The translations under genes were made by a program, and so were the position numbers. DNA of 64,000 nt from Alphaproteobacteria bacterium (GTDB lineage Bacteria; Pseudomonadota; Alphaproteobacteria; Micavibrionales; Micavibrionaceae), in assembly GCA_021776025.1 (NCBI GenBank), contig JAJFGR010000007.1, forward strand, positions 186,001 to 250,000, given 5' to 3'. How positions within the stretch are numbered: position 1 is the stretch's first letter; every line of letters begins with the position of its first letter. The notes beneath the pieces are model-generated. The model made no database searches. It was not told the origin of the DNA and saw only the letters and a program-made list of their open reading frames with translations. Positions 35,085 through 44,517 of this stretch are shown one piece after another.

Positions 35085-35912
35085 ATGAGCATAGAATCTG
35101 AATTAGAGGCGTTTGCAAAAACGCCGAGCGATGATGATGTGACTACGGTGCGAATTGCCCTGATTGGTGATGAGTATGAAGAGCATGCGGCGCAGGTGCT
35201 GGAGATCCTCAAAGGCCGAAAGAGCGATGTGGCTACGCAGTGGATTGGAGCGATTGGCGAAAATCATAAAGAGCATGCGGCGGCGGCGCTGGATATCCTT
35301 AAAGGTCGAGATGGCGATCTGGCTACGCAGTGGATTGGCCTGATTGGACTTGAGCATGAAGAGTATGCCGCGGTGGCGCTGGAGATCCTCAAAGGCCGAA
35401 AGGGCGATGAGGCTACAGCCTGGATTGGTACGATTGGCCATGAGTATGAAGAGCGTGCGGTGGAGGCGCAGGATATTCTCCTAAATAGAGCTGAGAATGG
35501 AATGGGGTCGAGCCAGGCTGTTTTTCACAACCTAGAAGGACTCATGCCAGAGCTGCAGGCGTTAGAAAGAATTTTGACGTGTGGCGATAGGTTGTCTGGC
35601 GAAGGCCGTGATTTACAGTCTGAAGATTATCAGGCACTTCGCGAAGTGGCATGGAGGCTTTCCAAAAAGATATCGGAACCGGCGTTTTTGGTGGAGAAGC
35701 TGCAAGGACGTCGCAGGATTGGGGAGTATGAAGCATTAGAAAATCTGATGCTGCGCGCTGAAAGATCTTCTTTGTTGCCGCCGGATTTTAAGAAAAAGAA
35801 ACCGTTGTCTGCAATTTTTAGACAAGTTTATAATAATCCCACGCCTTTGGAGCCGGTAGAGGTACTGCACGCAGCTGCGTTTCCTGAAGTTGATGCTGCG
35901 CCGTATGTGTAA
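35085..35912 (+). CDS. Tandem-helical-repeat protein paralogue, 275 aa
   Basis: A paralogue of the preceding gene with fewer repeats (about four, IGDEYEEHAAQVLEILKGR type) and the same C-terminal domain (LERILTCGDRLSGEGRDLQS, then SKKISEPAFLVEKLQ). Leader sequences of the two genes are also similar (TTTATG...TTAAAGGGTATTTAAGGCTATG), and a 24-base stretch after each stop codon matches with two mismatches, so the whole unit was duplicated in tandem. It is convergent with maeB, with 10 bases between the stops. Confidence 0.72.
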   Translation: MSIESELEAFAKTPSDDDVTTVRIALIGDEYEEHAAQVLEILKGRKSDVATQWIGAIGENHKEHAAAALDILKGRDGDLATQWIGLIGLEHEEYAAVALEILKGRKGDEATAWIGTIGHEYEERAVEAQDILLNRAENGMGSSQAVFHNLEGLMPELQALERILTCGDRLSGEGRDLQSEDYQALREVAWRLSKKISEPAFLVEKLQGRRRIGEYEALENLMLRAERSSLLPPDFKKKKPLSAIFRQVYNNPTPLEPVEVLHAAAFPEVDAAPYV

Positions 35913-35922
35913 GCAGGGTAAA

Positions 35923-38307
35923 TTATTTTTTAGCGGATTTGATGTCGCGGGGTTTGTTGTCTTCGGTTTCTTCAGCGAAAACTTGCGCGCCCACAGTGGC
36001 GAGCGAGGTTACATTGACAATGCCGCGCGCGGATACGAACGGGGTGATGATATGCACCGGTTGTGCGGCGCCCAGTAATATTGGGCCGATGTTAATGCCC
36101 TCAGAGAATACTTTGGTCATGTTAAAGGCGATGTTTGCAGCCTCGACATTGGGCATGATGAAAAGGTTGGCTTGGCCTTTGAGGCGGGAATTGGGCATAA
36201 TTTTGCCGCGGATTTTCTCGGACAGGGCAGCGTCGGCGTGCATTTCACCTTCAATTTCCAGATCGGGGTCGCGGCGGCGAATATCTTGAAAAGCATCGCG
36301 CATTTTTTGTGCGGAGGCATGGTCACCGGTGCCAAAATTGGAATGAGACAGTAGGGCGACTTTTGGTTTGATACCAAAGCGGCGGACTTCTTCAGCGGCC
36401 ATCAGGGTCATTTCAGAAATCTGGGCAATGGATGGGTCTGGGTTAATTTGGGTGTCAGTGAAAAAATATGTTCCTCTGGCGTTAAGCAGGCCGTTCATAG
36501 CGGCGGGGGTTTCAACGCCGGGCTTAAGGCCGATGACATCGATGATGTGTTTGAGGTGGTTGCTGTATTGACCAACGGTTCCGCAGATGAGTGAGTCCGC
36601 TTCGCCGCGGCGGACCATAAGCGCGCCGATGACGGTAGTGTTTGTGCGCAGGACGCGTTTGGCCAGAACCGGAGTGATGCCGCTGCGTTCCATGATGGCG
36701 TGATAGTCTTCCCAGTATTCGCGGTAGCGCGGGTCGTCTTCCGGATCGACAAGGTCGTAATTTTCACCAGCTTTTAGGCGTAGGCCGAGTTTTTCCGCGC
36801 GGCCCGCGATGACTTTTTCACGGCCAATCAGGATCGGTTTAACGATGCCTTCATCGAGTGAAGTCTGGACGGCCTGAAGAACGTGTTCTTCCTCACCTTC
36901 ACAGTAGACAACGCGTTTGGGGTCTTCTTTCGCGCGGGTGTAAATGGGGCGCATGACGAGCTGTGTGCGGATGAAGAATTGCTGGAGTTTGTGCTCGTAG
37001 GCTTCGAAATCTTCGATAGGGCGGGTGGCAACGCCGCTATCCATGGCGGCCTTGGCTACAGCCAATGACAGATCTACGATGAGGCGCGGGTCGAACGGTT
37101 TCGGGATGAGGTAATCTGCGCCGAATTCAAGCTCTTCGCCGCTATAAACACTGGCGACTTCGGCGGTGACTTGCTTACGGGCGAGGGCGGCGAGAGCATC
37201 GACGCAGGCGATTTTCATTTCTTCATTGATTTTTGTTGCGCCGACATCAAGCGCGCCGCGGAACATGAAGGGAAAACATAGGACGTTGTTAACTTGGTTT
37301 GAATAATCGGAGCGGCCGGTGCAGATGATGGCATCGGGTTTTGCTTCGATTGCTTCTTCGGGCATGATTTCAGGGGTGGGGTTGGCCAGAGTCATGATCA
37401 GGGGTTTTTTGCCCATTGATTTAATCATTGCCTTGTCGACAGCGCCGGGGCCGGAGAGGCCGAGAAAGATGTCGGCGCCTTTAATGGCTTCGCCGATTTC
37501 ACGGAATTTCGTATCGACGGCGAATTTTTCTTTTTGTGGGTCCATGCCTTGGTTGCGGCCTTTATAGACAACGCCGTTACGGTCGCAAACGATGATGTTT
37601 TCTTTTTTGAGGCCAGCATGCACGAGCAAGTTGAGGCAGGAGATAGCCGAAGCGCCTGCGCCGGAGGCAACCAGTTTGATTTTTGCTGGGTCGCGGCCGG
37701 AATAGACAAGCCAGTTTTTGAAGGCCGCGGTGACGATGATGGCGGTGCCGTGCTGATCATCATGGAATACGGGGATGTTCATGCGCTCTTTTAGGCGGCG
37801 TTCGATCTCGAAACATTCAGGGGCCTTGATGTCTTCAAGGTTGATTCCGCCGTATGTTGGTTCGAGCGAGGCGACGATGTCGACGAAGCGCTGGATGTAG
37901 GCTTCGCGGTCATAGTTTCCATCGGCGTCTTTATCCATCTGGGTGGCCATGTCGACCTCAACATCAACAGAATCGATGTTTGCGAATTTTTTGAAGAGGA
38001 CGGATTTTCCTTCCATAACCGGCTTGGAAGCCAGTGCGCCAATGTTGCCAAGGCCGAGGACAGCTGTACCGTCAGTGATGACAGCGACGAGGTTTCCTTT
38101 GGCGGTGTAGTCGTAAGCGGTCAGCGGGTCTTTTTCGATTTCTTCACATGGAGCGGCGACGCCGGGGGAATAGGCCAGAGCCAGATCACGCTGCGTGGCG
38201 AGGGCGGTTGTAGGCTTTAGAGCAACTTTGCCGGGGTGCGGCAAGCGGTGATATTCCAGAGCATCTGCCCAGAGTGCTTCTTTTGAATCTTTGCTCTTCT
38301 TGGTCAT
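35923..38307 (-). CDS. maeB: NADP-dependent malic enzyme (MaeB type, with phosphotransacetylase domain)
   Basis: Oxidatively decarboxylates malate to pyruvate. The 794-residue protein combines an N-terminal malic enzyme (residues about 1-430, with the site [24 protein letters not shown] and the nucleotide fold [16 protein letters not shown]) with a C-terminal phosphotransacetylase-like domain (about 440-780, regulatory and not known to be catalytic in this family). This fusion is the standard MaeB architecture, and the length is normal. The two repeat-protein genes converge on its 3' end. Confidence 0.96.
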   Translation of the reverse strand: MTKKSKDSKEALWADALEYHRLPHPGKVALKPTTALATQRDLALAYSPGVAAPCEEIEKDPLTAYDYTAKGNLVAVITDGTAVLGLGNIGALASKPVMEGKSVLFKKFANIDSVDVEVDMATQMDKDADGNYDREAYIQRFVDIVASLEPTYGGINLEDIKAPECFEIERRLKERMNIPVFHDDQHGTAIIVTAAFKNWLVYSGRDPAKIKLVASGAGASAISCLNLLVHAGLKKENIIVCDRNGVVYKGRNQGMDPQKEKFAVDTKFREIGEAIKGADIFLGLSGPGAVDKAMIKSMGKKPLIMTLANPTPEIMPEEAIEAKPDAIICTGRSDYSNQVNNVLCFPFMFRGALDVGATKINEEMKIACVDALAALARKQVTAEVASVYSGEELEFGADYLIPKPFDPRLIVDLSLAVAKAAMDSGVATRPIEDFEAYEHKLQQFFIRTQLVMRPIYTRAKEDPKRVVYCEGEEEHVLQAVQTSLDEGIVKPILIGREKVIAGRAEKLGLRLKAGENYDLVDPEDDPRYREYWEDYHAIMERSGITPVLAKRVLRTNTTVIGALMVRRGEADSLICGTVGQYSNHLKHIIDVIGLKPGVETPAAMNGLLNARGTYFFTDTQINPDPSIAQISEMTLMAAEEVRRFGIKPKVALLSHSNFGTGDHASAQKMRDAFQDIRRRDPDLEIEGEMHADAALSEKIRGKIMPNSRLKGQANLFIMPNVEAANIAFNMTKVFSEGINIGPILLGAAQPVHIITPFVSARGIVNVTSLATVGAQVFAEETEDNKPRDIKSAKK

Positions 38308-38433
38308 ATGAAAATTCTTCCGTAATCACCGCGTTTGTTGGTGTTTCTCGATAGCTAATAAGGGGCTGAGATGCAAGTTGTTCTTATGGTGCGTCGCAAC
38401 AGTCTGCCCATTTTGATTTTGTACAGCGTTGCT

Positions 38434-38452
38434 CGTGTAGTGATTCTACACG
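38434..38452. repeat. Perfect hairpin upstream of maeB
   Basis: CGTGTAG-TGATT-CTACACG forms a 7-bp stem with a 5-base loop. It lies between the 3' end of the tRNA gene and the maeB start. No T-run follows on either strand, so it is not a typical intrinsic terminator. The rest of 38308-38520 shows no gene. Confidence 0.5.
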
Positions 38453-38520
38453 TCGCCCCTTGCGTCTTGTGCAAAAACAAATTGGTTTGACTGAATATGG
38501 TGAAAGTTTGAGTGGGGTAG

Positions 38521-38608
38521 TGGTGCGGCCGAGAGGACTTGAACCTCCAAGGAGCTAAGCTCCACCAGATCCTTAGTCTGGCGCGTCTACCAGTTCCGCC
38601 ACGGCCGC
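38521..38608 (-). tRNA. tRNA-Leu, anticodon read as AAG
   Basis: The minus strand folds into a class II tRNA: acceptor GCGGCCG/CGGCCGC, a D-arm with GGTAGA, an anticodon stem CCAGA/TCTGG closing the loop CTAAGGA, a long variable arm (GGAGC-TTA-GCTCC), a T-arm with TTCAAGT and an encoded CCA. By position, bases 34-36 are A-A-G, hence Leu reading CUU/CUC. The first anticodon base is A where GAG would be expected in most bacteria. Confidence 0.88.
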
Positions 38609-38714
38609 AAGCCTGTGTCTTGGTAGGTTGGAGATGGATAGCATCGGTTTAAATGATCTGCAAGTAAGAAAGCGTACGCTTGTAAAAATTACAGTAAAAT
38701 CCTATAGCATGCAT

Positions 38715-39341
38715 ATGGAATGGAAAATTTTAAAAGAGCCTGTTGAGTACCCGGATGCGCTGAGCTTTATGGATGAGCGGGTGGCGGGCATTCATGAAGG
38801 GCGCGCGGAGGAGTGCGTGTGGCTGCTGGAGCATCCAGCGCTTTACACGGCGGGGACGAGCGCGAAGGCGGAGGATTTGATTGATGCTGCCGGTTTGCCG
38901 GTTTTTCAAACGGGGCGAGGCGGTGAGCATACTTATCACGGGCCGGGGCAGCGCGTTGGGTATGTGAATCTAAATCTTAAAGAACGACAGCAAACCCCTG
39001 ATATTAAAAAATATGTTTGGGATTTGGAAGAGTGGATTATTCGGAGCTTGGCGGAATTTGGTATTGCCGGGGAGCGGCGCGAAGGGCGGATTGGGATTTG
39101 GGTGGTGATGCCCGATGGGGCTGAGAAGAAGATTGCCGCGCTGGGTGTGCGGGTGCGGCACTGGATTACGCTGCACGGCATTTCGATTAATGTGGACCTG
39201 GATTTATCGCATTTTAGCGGGATTGTACCGTGCGGGATTGCCGATCACGGGGTGACGAGCATGGCGGAGCTTGGCGTGGATGTGGCCATGGATGAGGTTG
39301 ATGCGGCGCTTAAGCGATGTTGGGGCTATGTTTTTGTTTGA
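38715..39341 (+). CDS. lipB: Octanoyl-[acyl-carrier-protein]:protein N-octanoyltransferase
   Basis: Transfers octanoate from ACP to lipoyl domains, the first step of endogenous lipoylation. With the ATG at 38715 the protein has 208 residues: HPALYTAGTSAK near 40-51, GRGGEHTYHGPGQRVGY, the catalytic Lys139 in EKKIAALGVRV and Cys173 in GIVPCGIADHGVTS. The frame extends to 38628 and an ATG at 38709 is also possible, but the family starts at the M-E-W-K segment. The stop codon lies inside the TTGACATAATTT box of the next gene. Confidence 0.95.
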   Translation: MEWKILKEPVEYPDALSFMDERVAGIHEGRAEECVWLLEHPALYTAGTSAKAEDLIDAAGLPVFQTGRGGEHTYHGPGQRVGYVNLNLKERQQTPDIKKYVWDLEEWIIRSLAEFGIAGERREGRIGIWVVMPDGAEKKIAALGVRVRHWITLHGISINVDLDLSHFSGIVPCGIADHGVTSMAELGVDVAMDEVDAALKRCWGYVFV

Positions 39342-39366
39342 CATAATTTGTATTTTAAGTTAAAAG
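39338..39366 (+). promoter_or_regulatory. TTGACATAATTT promoter of the 125-aa gene
   Basis: TTGACA at 39338-39343 overlaps the lipB stop codon, and TAAAAG (39361-39366) follows after a 17-base spacer. The first 12 bases are identical to the promoter at 21250. Confidence 0.5.
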
Positions 39367-39381
39367 CTCTGCTTTCCACGT
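39357..39381 (-). other. Possible degraded copy of the formylglutamate-amidohydrolase gene 3' end
   Basis: On the minus strand these bases can be read V-E-S-R-A-F-N-L, compared with V-E-S-K-L-V-N-L near the end of the gene at 39759-40646. With small gaps, most bases agree over about 22 positions (GGAAAGCAGAGCT against CGAAAGCAAGCTC). This is short and imperfect, and could be chance. Confidence 0.3.
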
Positions 39382-39400
39382 TTAATTAAGGGTTATTGTT

Positions 39401-39778
39401 TTGGAAAACACGTCAAAGATATATCATTATGCCAATTTGCGGGATGTGATGAAACGGGTTGCGCATTATGAGCAAAGCCAATGGGAACTATACACTGACA
39501 AATCAGAGCAAACGTTCGGAGAGTTTTGCGCAAAGGCGGCGGTTGTTTCTGGTACCTCGGAAGCGCTTAGCAGGTGGGATGCGAAAGGTAAAACTAGGAT
39601 AGCTTTTCCTATTTTAGGGCAAGTTCAAGAGGGTCCGTTAAAGCAGAGGGATGCTGTTTTAAATGCTATCTGGGATATTTCCACTGCAAGACAGCTACAG
39701 AGGGTGGGTTCTCCGAAGAGCGCTCCTAATCTGATCGTTCTTGATCTACATGGTGGAGCTAATCAGCTGCTAAATTAA
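39401..39778 (+). CDS. Orphan small protein, 125 aa
   Basis: No family recognised. Translation starts at TTG with an AAGGG site about 11 bases upstream and a TTGACA promoter at 39338. The protein is soluble, with KIYHYANLRDVMKRVAHYEQSQWELY at the N-terminus and a hydrophobic strand near the end (APNLIVLDLHGG). Its last 20 bases overlap the 3' end of the converging gene, so its C-terminal residues (NQLLN) are encoded by the antisense of that gene. AT-rich relative to lipB and serS. It fits the pattern of small inserted genes in this window. Confidence 0.6.
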   Translation: MENTSKIYHYANLRDVMKRVAHYEQSQWELYTDKSEQTFGEFCAKAAVVSGTSEALSRWDAKGKTRIAFPILGQVQEGPLKQRDAVLNAIWDISTARQLQRVGSPKSAPNLIVLDLHGGANQLLN

Positions 39779-40646
39779 CGAGCTTGCTTTCGACGAAGGT
39801 TGAGCAGAAGTGAATCACTTTCTCAACATCTCCCTTTAAGACACTGTAATTTTTTGTTTTTTCGCCAGTTTCTTCATTCATATAAAGTGATTTATTGATC
39901 TCGATTTGCAGGGAGTGATAGCCCTGCGCGGGGGCAGAGTATTTGGCGACAAGCTCCACGCCTTTGAACGGATCATTGACGGAAACGGTATAGCCGAGGG
40001 TCTTGATGAAATCTCTTAATTCGAGGGTGAAGCTGTGGGAGCAGCTGGTTCCATCGCGGTCACCAAGGACAAAATCGGCGGGTTTGGCTTTATTACCGAC
40101 CAGCCCTATGCTGCGTTTGGGGTAGGCGCTGGCCGCGGGCATGGAGTGACAGTTGATGTGCCAGACTTGGCCGAAATTGTAGTGGGCTTCTTTAATGAGT
40201 TTTTCGAGGGCGCTGTGATAGGGGCGGTAGCATTTCTCAATGCGGGCGACGATTTCTTCCGATGAGAGCGCACGGTTATAAACGGGAATGCCGGGTTTAA
40301 CGAGGCGGCGGATAAGGCCGATGCCGGCGTGAGCGCGTGAAGAGGGGTTGATTTTAAAGGGGCCGGTCCAGTCTTCATCGAGTAATTCGGTGTCGATATC
40401 AGTGGCGGCGCGGTTTGGGTCAATATAGCTGCGCGGGAAATGGGCGGCTAAAAAGGTGGCGCCGTGCGCGGTGGCCGCGGCGAAGAGGTCGTCGACATGT
40501 TTGTCTTCGGCAGCTTCGAGGATTTTAAAATCGCAGGCATAGCCGAAGTCATCCGGGTAGCGTGTGCCGCTGTGGGGCGAGTCAAAAACCAGCGGTAGGG
40601 GCGTTTGTGGCTTTGAAAGGCTTAAGATTTTTTTGGTGTCTGTCAT
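39759..40646 (-). CDS. N-formylglutamate amidohydrolase-family protein
   Basis: A 295-residue protein of the FGase family (zinc-dependent hydrolases that release formate from N-formylglutamate in histidine catabolism). Motifs: FDSPHSGTRYPDDF at the N-terminus, EDKHVDDLF, FPRSYIDPNRAATDID, WHINCHSMP and CSHSFTLELRDF. No hut genes are near, so the real substrate may be another N-acyl amino acid. It is divergent from serS, with about 78 bases between starts. Confidence 0.88.
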   Translation of the reverse strand: MTDTKKILSLSKPQTPLPLVFDSPHSGTRYPDDFGYACDFKILEAAEDKHVDDLFAAATAHGATFLAAHFPRSYIDPNRAATDIDTELLDEDWTGPFKINPSSRAHAGIGLIRRLVKPGIPVYNRALSSEEIVARIEKCYRPYHSALEKLIKEAHYNFGQVWHINCHSMPAASAYPKRSIGLVGNKAKPADFVLGDRDGTSCSHSFTLELRDFIKTLGYTVSVNDPFKGVELVAKYSAPAQGYHSLQIEINKSLYMNEETGEKTKNYSVLKGDVEKVIHFCSTFVESKLVNLAAD

Positions 40647-40724
40647 TGAAGGCTTGTGGTTTCGTAGCTGTTTAGATTAATCTTCCAACGATAATAGTAA
40701 TAGCATAACCCAAAAGGTCAAAAT

Positions 40725-42044
40725 ATGTTTGATATTCGTGCCATACGCGAAAACCCCCAAGATTTTGATGCGGCGATGAAACGTCGTGGATTTGATACGC
40801 AAAGTCCGGCCATTCTGGATATGGATGAGCAGCTTCGTGGCGTGCAGACGGCGTTGCAGGAGCTGCAGGCCAAGCGTAATGAGGAATCCAAGAAAATTGG
40901 TGAGATTAAGAAGTCTGGCGGAGATGCGAGTGAGCAGATGGACGCGGTGGCTGCGCTGAAGACCGAGATGGGTGAGTTGGAAGAGCGTGAGCGGACGCTG
41001 GTGAATAGTTTGAGTCAGCATTTGGCGAGCCTGCCGAACGCTATGGCTGACGATGTTCCCGATGGGGCGGATGAAGACGCCAATGTTGAAGTTCGTAAAT
41101 GGGGCGAGATTAAAGTTCGAAGTGGGCCGGATCATGTGGAAATTGGTGAAGGCCTTGGTATGATGGATTTTGAAACTGCGGCGAAGATGTCCGGCGCGCG
41201 GTTTACGGTTTTGACCGGCGGATTGGCGCGGCTGGAGCGGGCTTTAGGGATGTTTTTTCTTGATACACATACAAGCGAAGCTACAGAAAAATCTGGGGGC
41301 TATACGGAAGTGTCACCGCCATTGGTTGTGCGTGATAATGCGCTGTTTGGAACGGGGCAGTTGCCGAAATTTGCGGAAGACCAGTTCCGTATTCCCGAAA
41401 GCTCTGTCGAGCTGGAAAAGAAGGTGGAGAGTAGCCGATGGCTCATTCCGACATCCGAAGTGCCGCTGACGAATATGGTGGCGGAAAGCATTGTGGAAGA
41501 GGAAAGCCTGCCGCGGCGCTATACGGCGTTTACACCGTGTTTTCGCAGTGAAGCGGGATCTGCCGGGAAAGATACGCGCGGGATGCTGCGTCAGCACCAG
41601 TTTTATAAGGTTGAGATGGTGAGCATTACCAAGCCGGAGGAGAGCGAGGCGGAGCATGAGCGGATGCTGGGCTGCGCGGAAACTGTGTTGAAGAAGCTGG
41701 AAATTCCTTTCCGCACGGTGGTGCTGTGTAGTGGGGATACGGGTTTTGGCGCTATGAAGACCTATGACATTGAAGCATGGCTGCCGGGGCAGGAAACGTA
41801 CCGCGAGATTTCAAGTTGTTCGAATTGCGGAGATTTTCAGGCGCGGCGGATGAATGCGCGTACGAGGCTGGGCGATGATAAGAACACGACATTCGTGCAT
41901 ACTTTGAACGGGTCTGGCGTGGCCGTGGGTCGCGCTCTGATTGCGGTAATTGAGAATTATTATGATCCGGCCGATGGCGGGATTAACGTGCCGGATGTGC
42001 TTAAGCCATACATGGGCGGAATTGAGAAAATAGTGAAAGTATGA
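40725..42044 (+). CDS. serS: Seryl-tRNA synthetase
   Basis: Charges tRNA-Ser. The 439-residue protein has the N-terminal antiparallel coiled-coil arm (residues about 30-100) and a class II catalytic core with motif 2 [23 protein letters not shown] and motif 3 [19 protein letters not shown]. The length is normal. It overlaps the downstream membrane-protein gene by four bases (ATGA), heading the serS, DUF4153, pcm, nlpD run of genes. Confidence 0.98.
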   Translation: MFDIRAIRENPQDFDAAMKRRGFDTQSPAILDMDEQLRGVQTALQELQAKRNEESKKIGEIKKSGGDASEQMDAVAALKTEMGELEERERTLVNSLSQHLASLPNAMADDVPDGADEDANVEVRKWGEIKVRSGPDHVEIGEGLGMMDFETAAKMSGARFTVLTGGLARLERALGMFFLDTHTSEATEKSGGYTEVSPPLVVRDNALFGTGQLPKFAEDQFRIPESSVELEKKVESSRWLIPTSEVPLTNMVAESIVEEESLPRRYTAFTPCFRSEAGSAGKDTRGMLRQHQFYKVEMVSITKPEESEAEHERMLGCAETVLKKLEIPFRTVVLCSGDTGFGAMKTYDIEAWLPGQETYREISSCSNCGDFQARRMNARTRLGDDKNTTFVHTLNGSGVAVGRALIAVIENYYDPADGGINVPDVLKPYMGGIEKIVKV

Positions 42045-43795
42045 GTCTTCTAAAGAAGCTAATACCCTTTGATGATTTGAAAGACACCGCGATGCGGTTT
42101 CCGGTGCCGGTCGTGTGTGCGCTGGCGCTGTTTGTGATCGCTGTTCTCGCTATTCACGAGATTGTTGGTTTTGATGATGAGATTATTGGCCGCGTGGTTG
42201 TTGTTTTAAGCACTTGGTATTTCTGGTTTGGGATTATGCGTCTTGTTGGAGAGAGCGGGACGCTTGATAAGATCAAATGTTTGGCGCTGGCGGTTGTTGG
42301 CGGCGGCGGGATTGTTGCGCTGGCGGCTATCGGGTCGCTCTGGTGGATGCATTTTTGGTATTTGATACCGGCGTTGTTGCTGTTGATCATGTTTGCACCG
42401 TATTTAAAGGGCGGGGACGATCGGTCTGTTTGGTTTTTTAACCGTAAAGTATGGTTTGGTGTGGCGGTGTCGTATGTCGCGCTGTTGCTGTTTTCTGGCG
42501 GTTTATGCATGGCGCTATGGGCGGTGCATGAGCTGTTCAACGTTAAAATTCCCGACGAGCTTTATGGCGATATATGGGCGTTTGCGTGTCTGGTATTGGG
42601 CCCGCTTTATGCGCTGTCATGGATACCAAAGGTATTTCAGTTTAGCGAAGAGGATTGCCATGATCCGCCGGGGTTGAAGTTCATTGTGAACTGGATTTCC
42701 GCGCCGATGGTGTTCATCTACCTGCTTATTCTTTATGCCTATTTTATCAAAATTTTGGTTACCGGTGAGGTGCCGAACGGGCATCTGGCCTATATGATCA
42801 GCGGGTTTGCTGGCGCGGGAATTGTGACATATCTGGCGGCGTTTCCGCTTCGAGAAGAAGGGTCGCCGCAATTAAAGCTGTTTTACCGTGTGTTTTTTCC
42901 GGCACTTTTGGTTCCTGTGTTGTTTCATTTTTATGCGATCTGGGAACGGGTTAATGCTTATGGGGTTACTGAGCAGCGTTATATGCTAGGCGTTTCGGCG
43001 ATCTGGTTTGCGTTTCTGGCGATTGGAAATACATTCTGGAAGTTGCCGATTAAAGTGGTGCCGATGGCGTTAGGGGCGTTAATGATTTTGGCGTCATTCG
43101 GGCCGTGGGGTGCGGTGAGCGTTTCGTTTAATAGCCAGTTTTCAAGGCTTGAGAGGTTGTTGACGGCTAATGATATTTTGATGGATGGGAGGATTGTTAA
43201 ACCCGAGAAGGAGATCGCGTTTGAGGATCGCCAGAGCATTAGCTCGGTCCTGGATTATTTGCGGAACCGGGAGGAGCTTGATCGTTTGAAGCCGTGGCTG
43301 TCTTTGAAAGAGAATGAGTCTGTGCCGTATCCGCGTGAGATGACGAAACAGATGGGTTTTGAGTATATAAGTCACTATGCCAGTGCGGTGCAGGATGATT
43401 ATTTTAATTTTTATAATAACAATCAAAAAGAGATTACCGATATTCGCGGGTTTGATTATATTTTGTATGTAAATTACGGCAATTTAAGCGCGAATAAAGA
43501 ATTGAAAAAGGAATGGGAGATTGAGGGCGCTGGTACGGTTGAGGCGGAGTATTATGATGGTGTGCTCTGGGTAATGGCGCCGTCAGGTAATACTTTGGGA
43601 TTTGATGTGATGGCGATGGTGGAAGAGGAGCTGAAAACAGGGCGTGAGAATAATCAAAGAGAGATGGTGATTGAGGATAATGTTCTTAATACGCGTGGGC
43701 GGCTTGTGTTTAATTCCATTAATGGCGAGATTAAAGACGGCAAAACGCAGATTAATTCCGTTTCGTTTAAGGTTTTAATTGGAGGGCGGTTGTGA
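42041..43795 (+). CDS. DUF4153 membrane protein
   Basis: A 584-residue protein whose N-terminal 350 residues form about ten membrane spans, followed by a soluble C-terminal domain of about 200 residues ([27 protein letters not shown] onward). This two-part layout matches the DUF4153 family of alphaproteobacteria. Its function is unknown. It is coupled by overlap both to serS upstream (ATGA) and to pcm downstream (GTGA). Confidence 0.8.
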   Translation: MSLLKKLIPFDDLKDTAMRFPVPVVCALALFVIAVLAIHEIVGFDDEIIGRVVVVLSTWYFWFGIMRLVGESGTLDKIKCLALAVVGGGGIVALAAIGSLWWMHFWYLIPALLLLIMFAPYLKGGDDRSVWFFNRKVWFGVAVSYVALLLFSGGLCMALWAVHELFNVKIPDELYGDIWAFACLVLGPLYALSWIPKVFQFSEEDCHDPPGLKFIVNWISAPMVFIYLLILYAYFIKILVTGEVPNGHLAYMISGFAGAGIVTYLAAFPLREEGSPQLKLFYRVFFPALLVPVLFHFYAIWERVNAYGVTEQRYMLGVSAIWFAFLAIGNTFWKLPIKVVPMALGALMILASFGPWGAVSVSFNSQFSRLERLLTANDILMDGRIVKPEKEIAFEDRQSISSVLDYLRNREELDRLKPWLSLKENESVPYPREMTKQMGFEYISHYASAVQDDYFNFYNNNQKEITDIRGFDYILYVNYGNLSANKELKKEWEIEGAGTVEAEYYDGVLWVMAPSGNTLGFDVMAMVEEELKTGRENNQREMVIEDNVLNTRGRLVFNSINGEIKDGKTQINSVSFKVLIGGRL

Positions 43796-44478
43796 ACACG
43801 CAAGATGTGAATCGTAGAATTCGATTGGTGATGGATCTTCGGAATAAGGGGATTACCGATGCGAAGATTTTAGGTGCGATGGAGCGGATTCCGCGTGATG
43901 AGTTTGTGCCCAAGGCGGTGAAGGATCAGGCGTGGGATGATATGGCGCTGCCGATTGGGCGGGGACAGACGATTTCTCAGCCCTATGTTGTGGCGGCGAT
44001 GACGCAGGCACTGCAGATTTCGGACATGGATAAGGTGCTGGAGATTGGCACGGGGTGCGGGTATCAGACAGCGATATTGGCCAAGCTCTGCCGGCGGGTG
44101 TATACGATTGAGCGGCATGAGATTTTGTTGGAGCGGGCGGAGAAGATGTTTGAAGCGCTGAAGCTGCGCAATATTACCGCGATTGCGGCGGATGGGATGA
44201 AGGGGTGGCCTACTATACACGGGATTGATCAGGCGCCGTTTGACAAGATTATTGTGACGGCCGCAGCGCGGGAGAAGCCTCCGCAGGAGCTGTTGGATCA
44301 GATTAAAGTAGGCGGGGCGATGATTATTCCGGTGGGGCCGAGCGGCGATCAGAGTCTTAAGCTTTATAAGAAAGAGTCTGAAGAGGCTTATTCTGTGAAG
44401 GATTTGATGCCTGTACGGTTTGTGCCTTTGCTTCCTGATATTGCGAAGGATGAAGAGGAAAATGGAGCCGCTGCCTAG
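43792..44478 (+). CDS. pcm: Protein-L-isoaspartate O-methyltransferase
   Basis: Methylates isoaspartyl residues in damaged proteins using S-adenosylmethionine. The 228-residue protein begins with GTG overlapping the upstream stop. It shows DEFVPKAVKDQAWDDMALPIGRGQTISQPYVVA and the SAM-binding VLEIGTGCGYQTAILAKL. The C-terminus is acidic (KDEEENGAAA). pcm is classically linked to nlpD, and an NlpD-like gene follows here 39 bases later. Confidence 0.96.
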   Translation: MNTQDVNRRIRLVMDLRNKGITDAKILGAMERIPRDEFVPKAVKDQAWDDMALPIGRGQTISQPYVVAAMTQALQISDMDKVLEIGTGCGYQTAILAKLCRRVYTIERHEILLERAEKMFEALKLRNITAIAADGMKGWPTIHGIDQAPFDKIIVTAAAREKPPQELLDQIKVGGAMIIPVGPSGDQSLKLYKKESEEAYSVKDLMPVRFVPLLPDIAKDEEENGAAA

Positions 44479-44517
44479 TGCTGGACGGGATTCTTCATAA
44501 AGTGTAGTATAAGCCTC

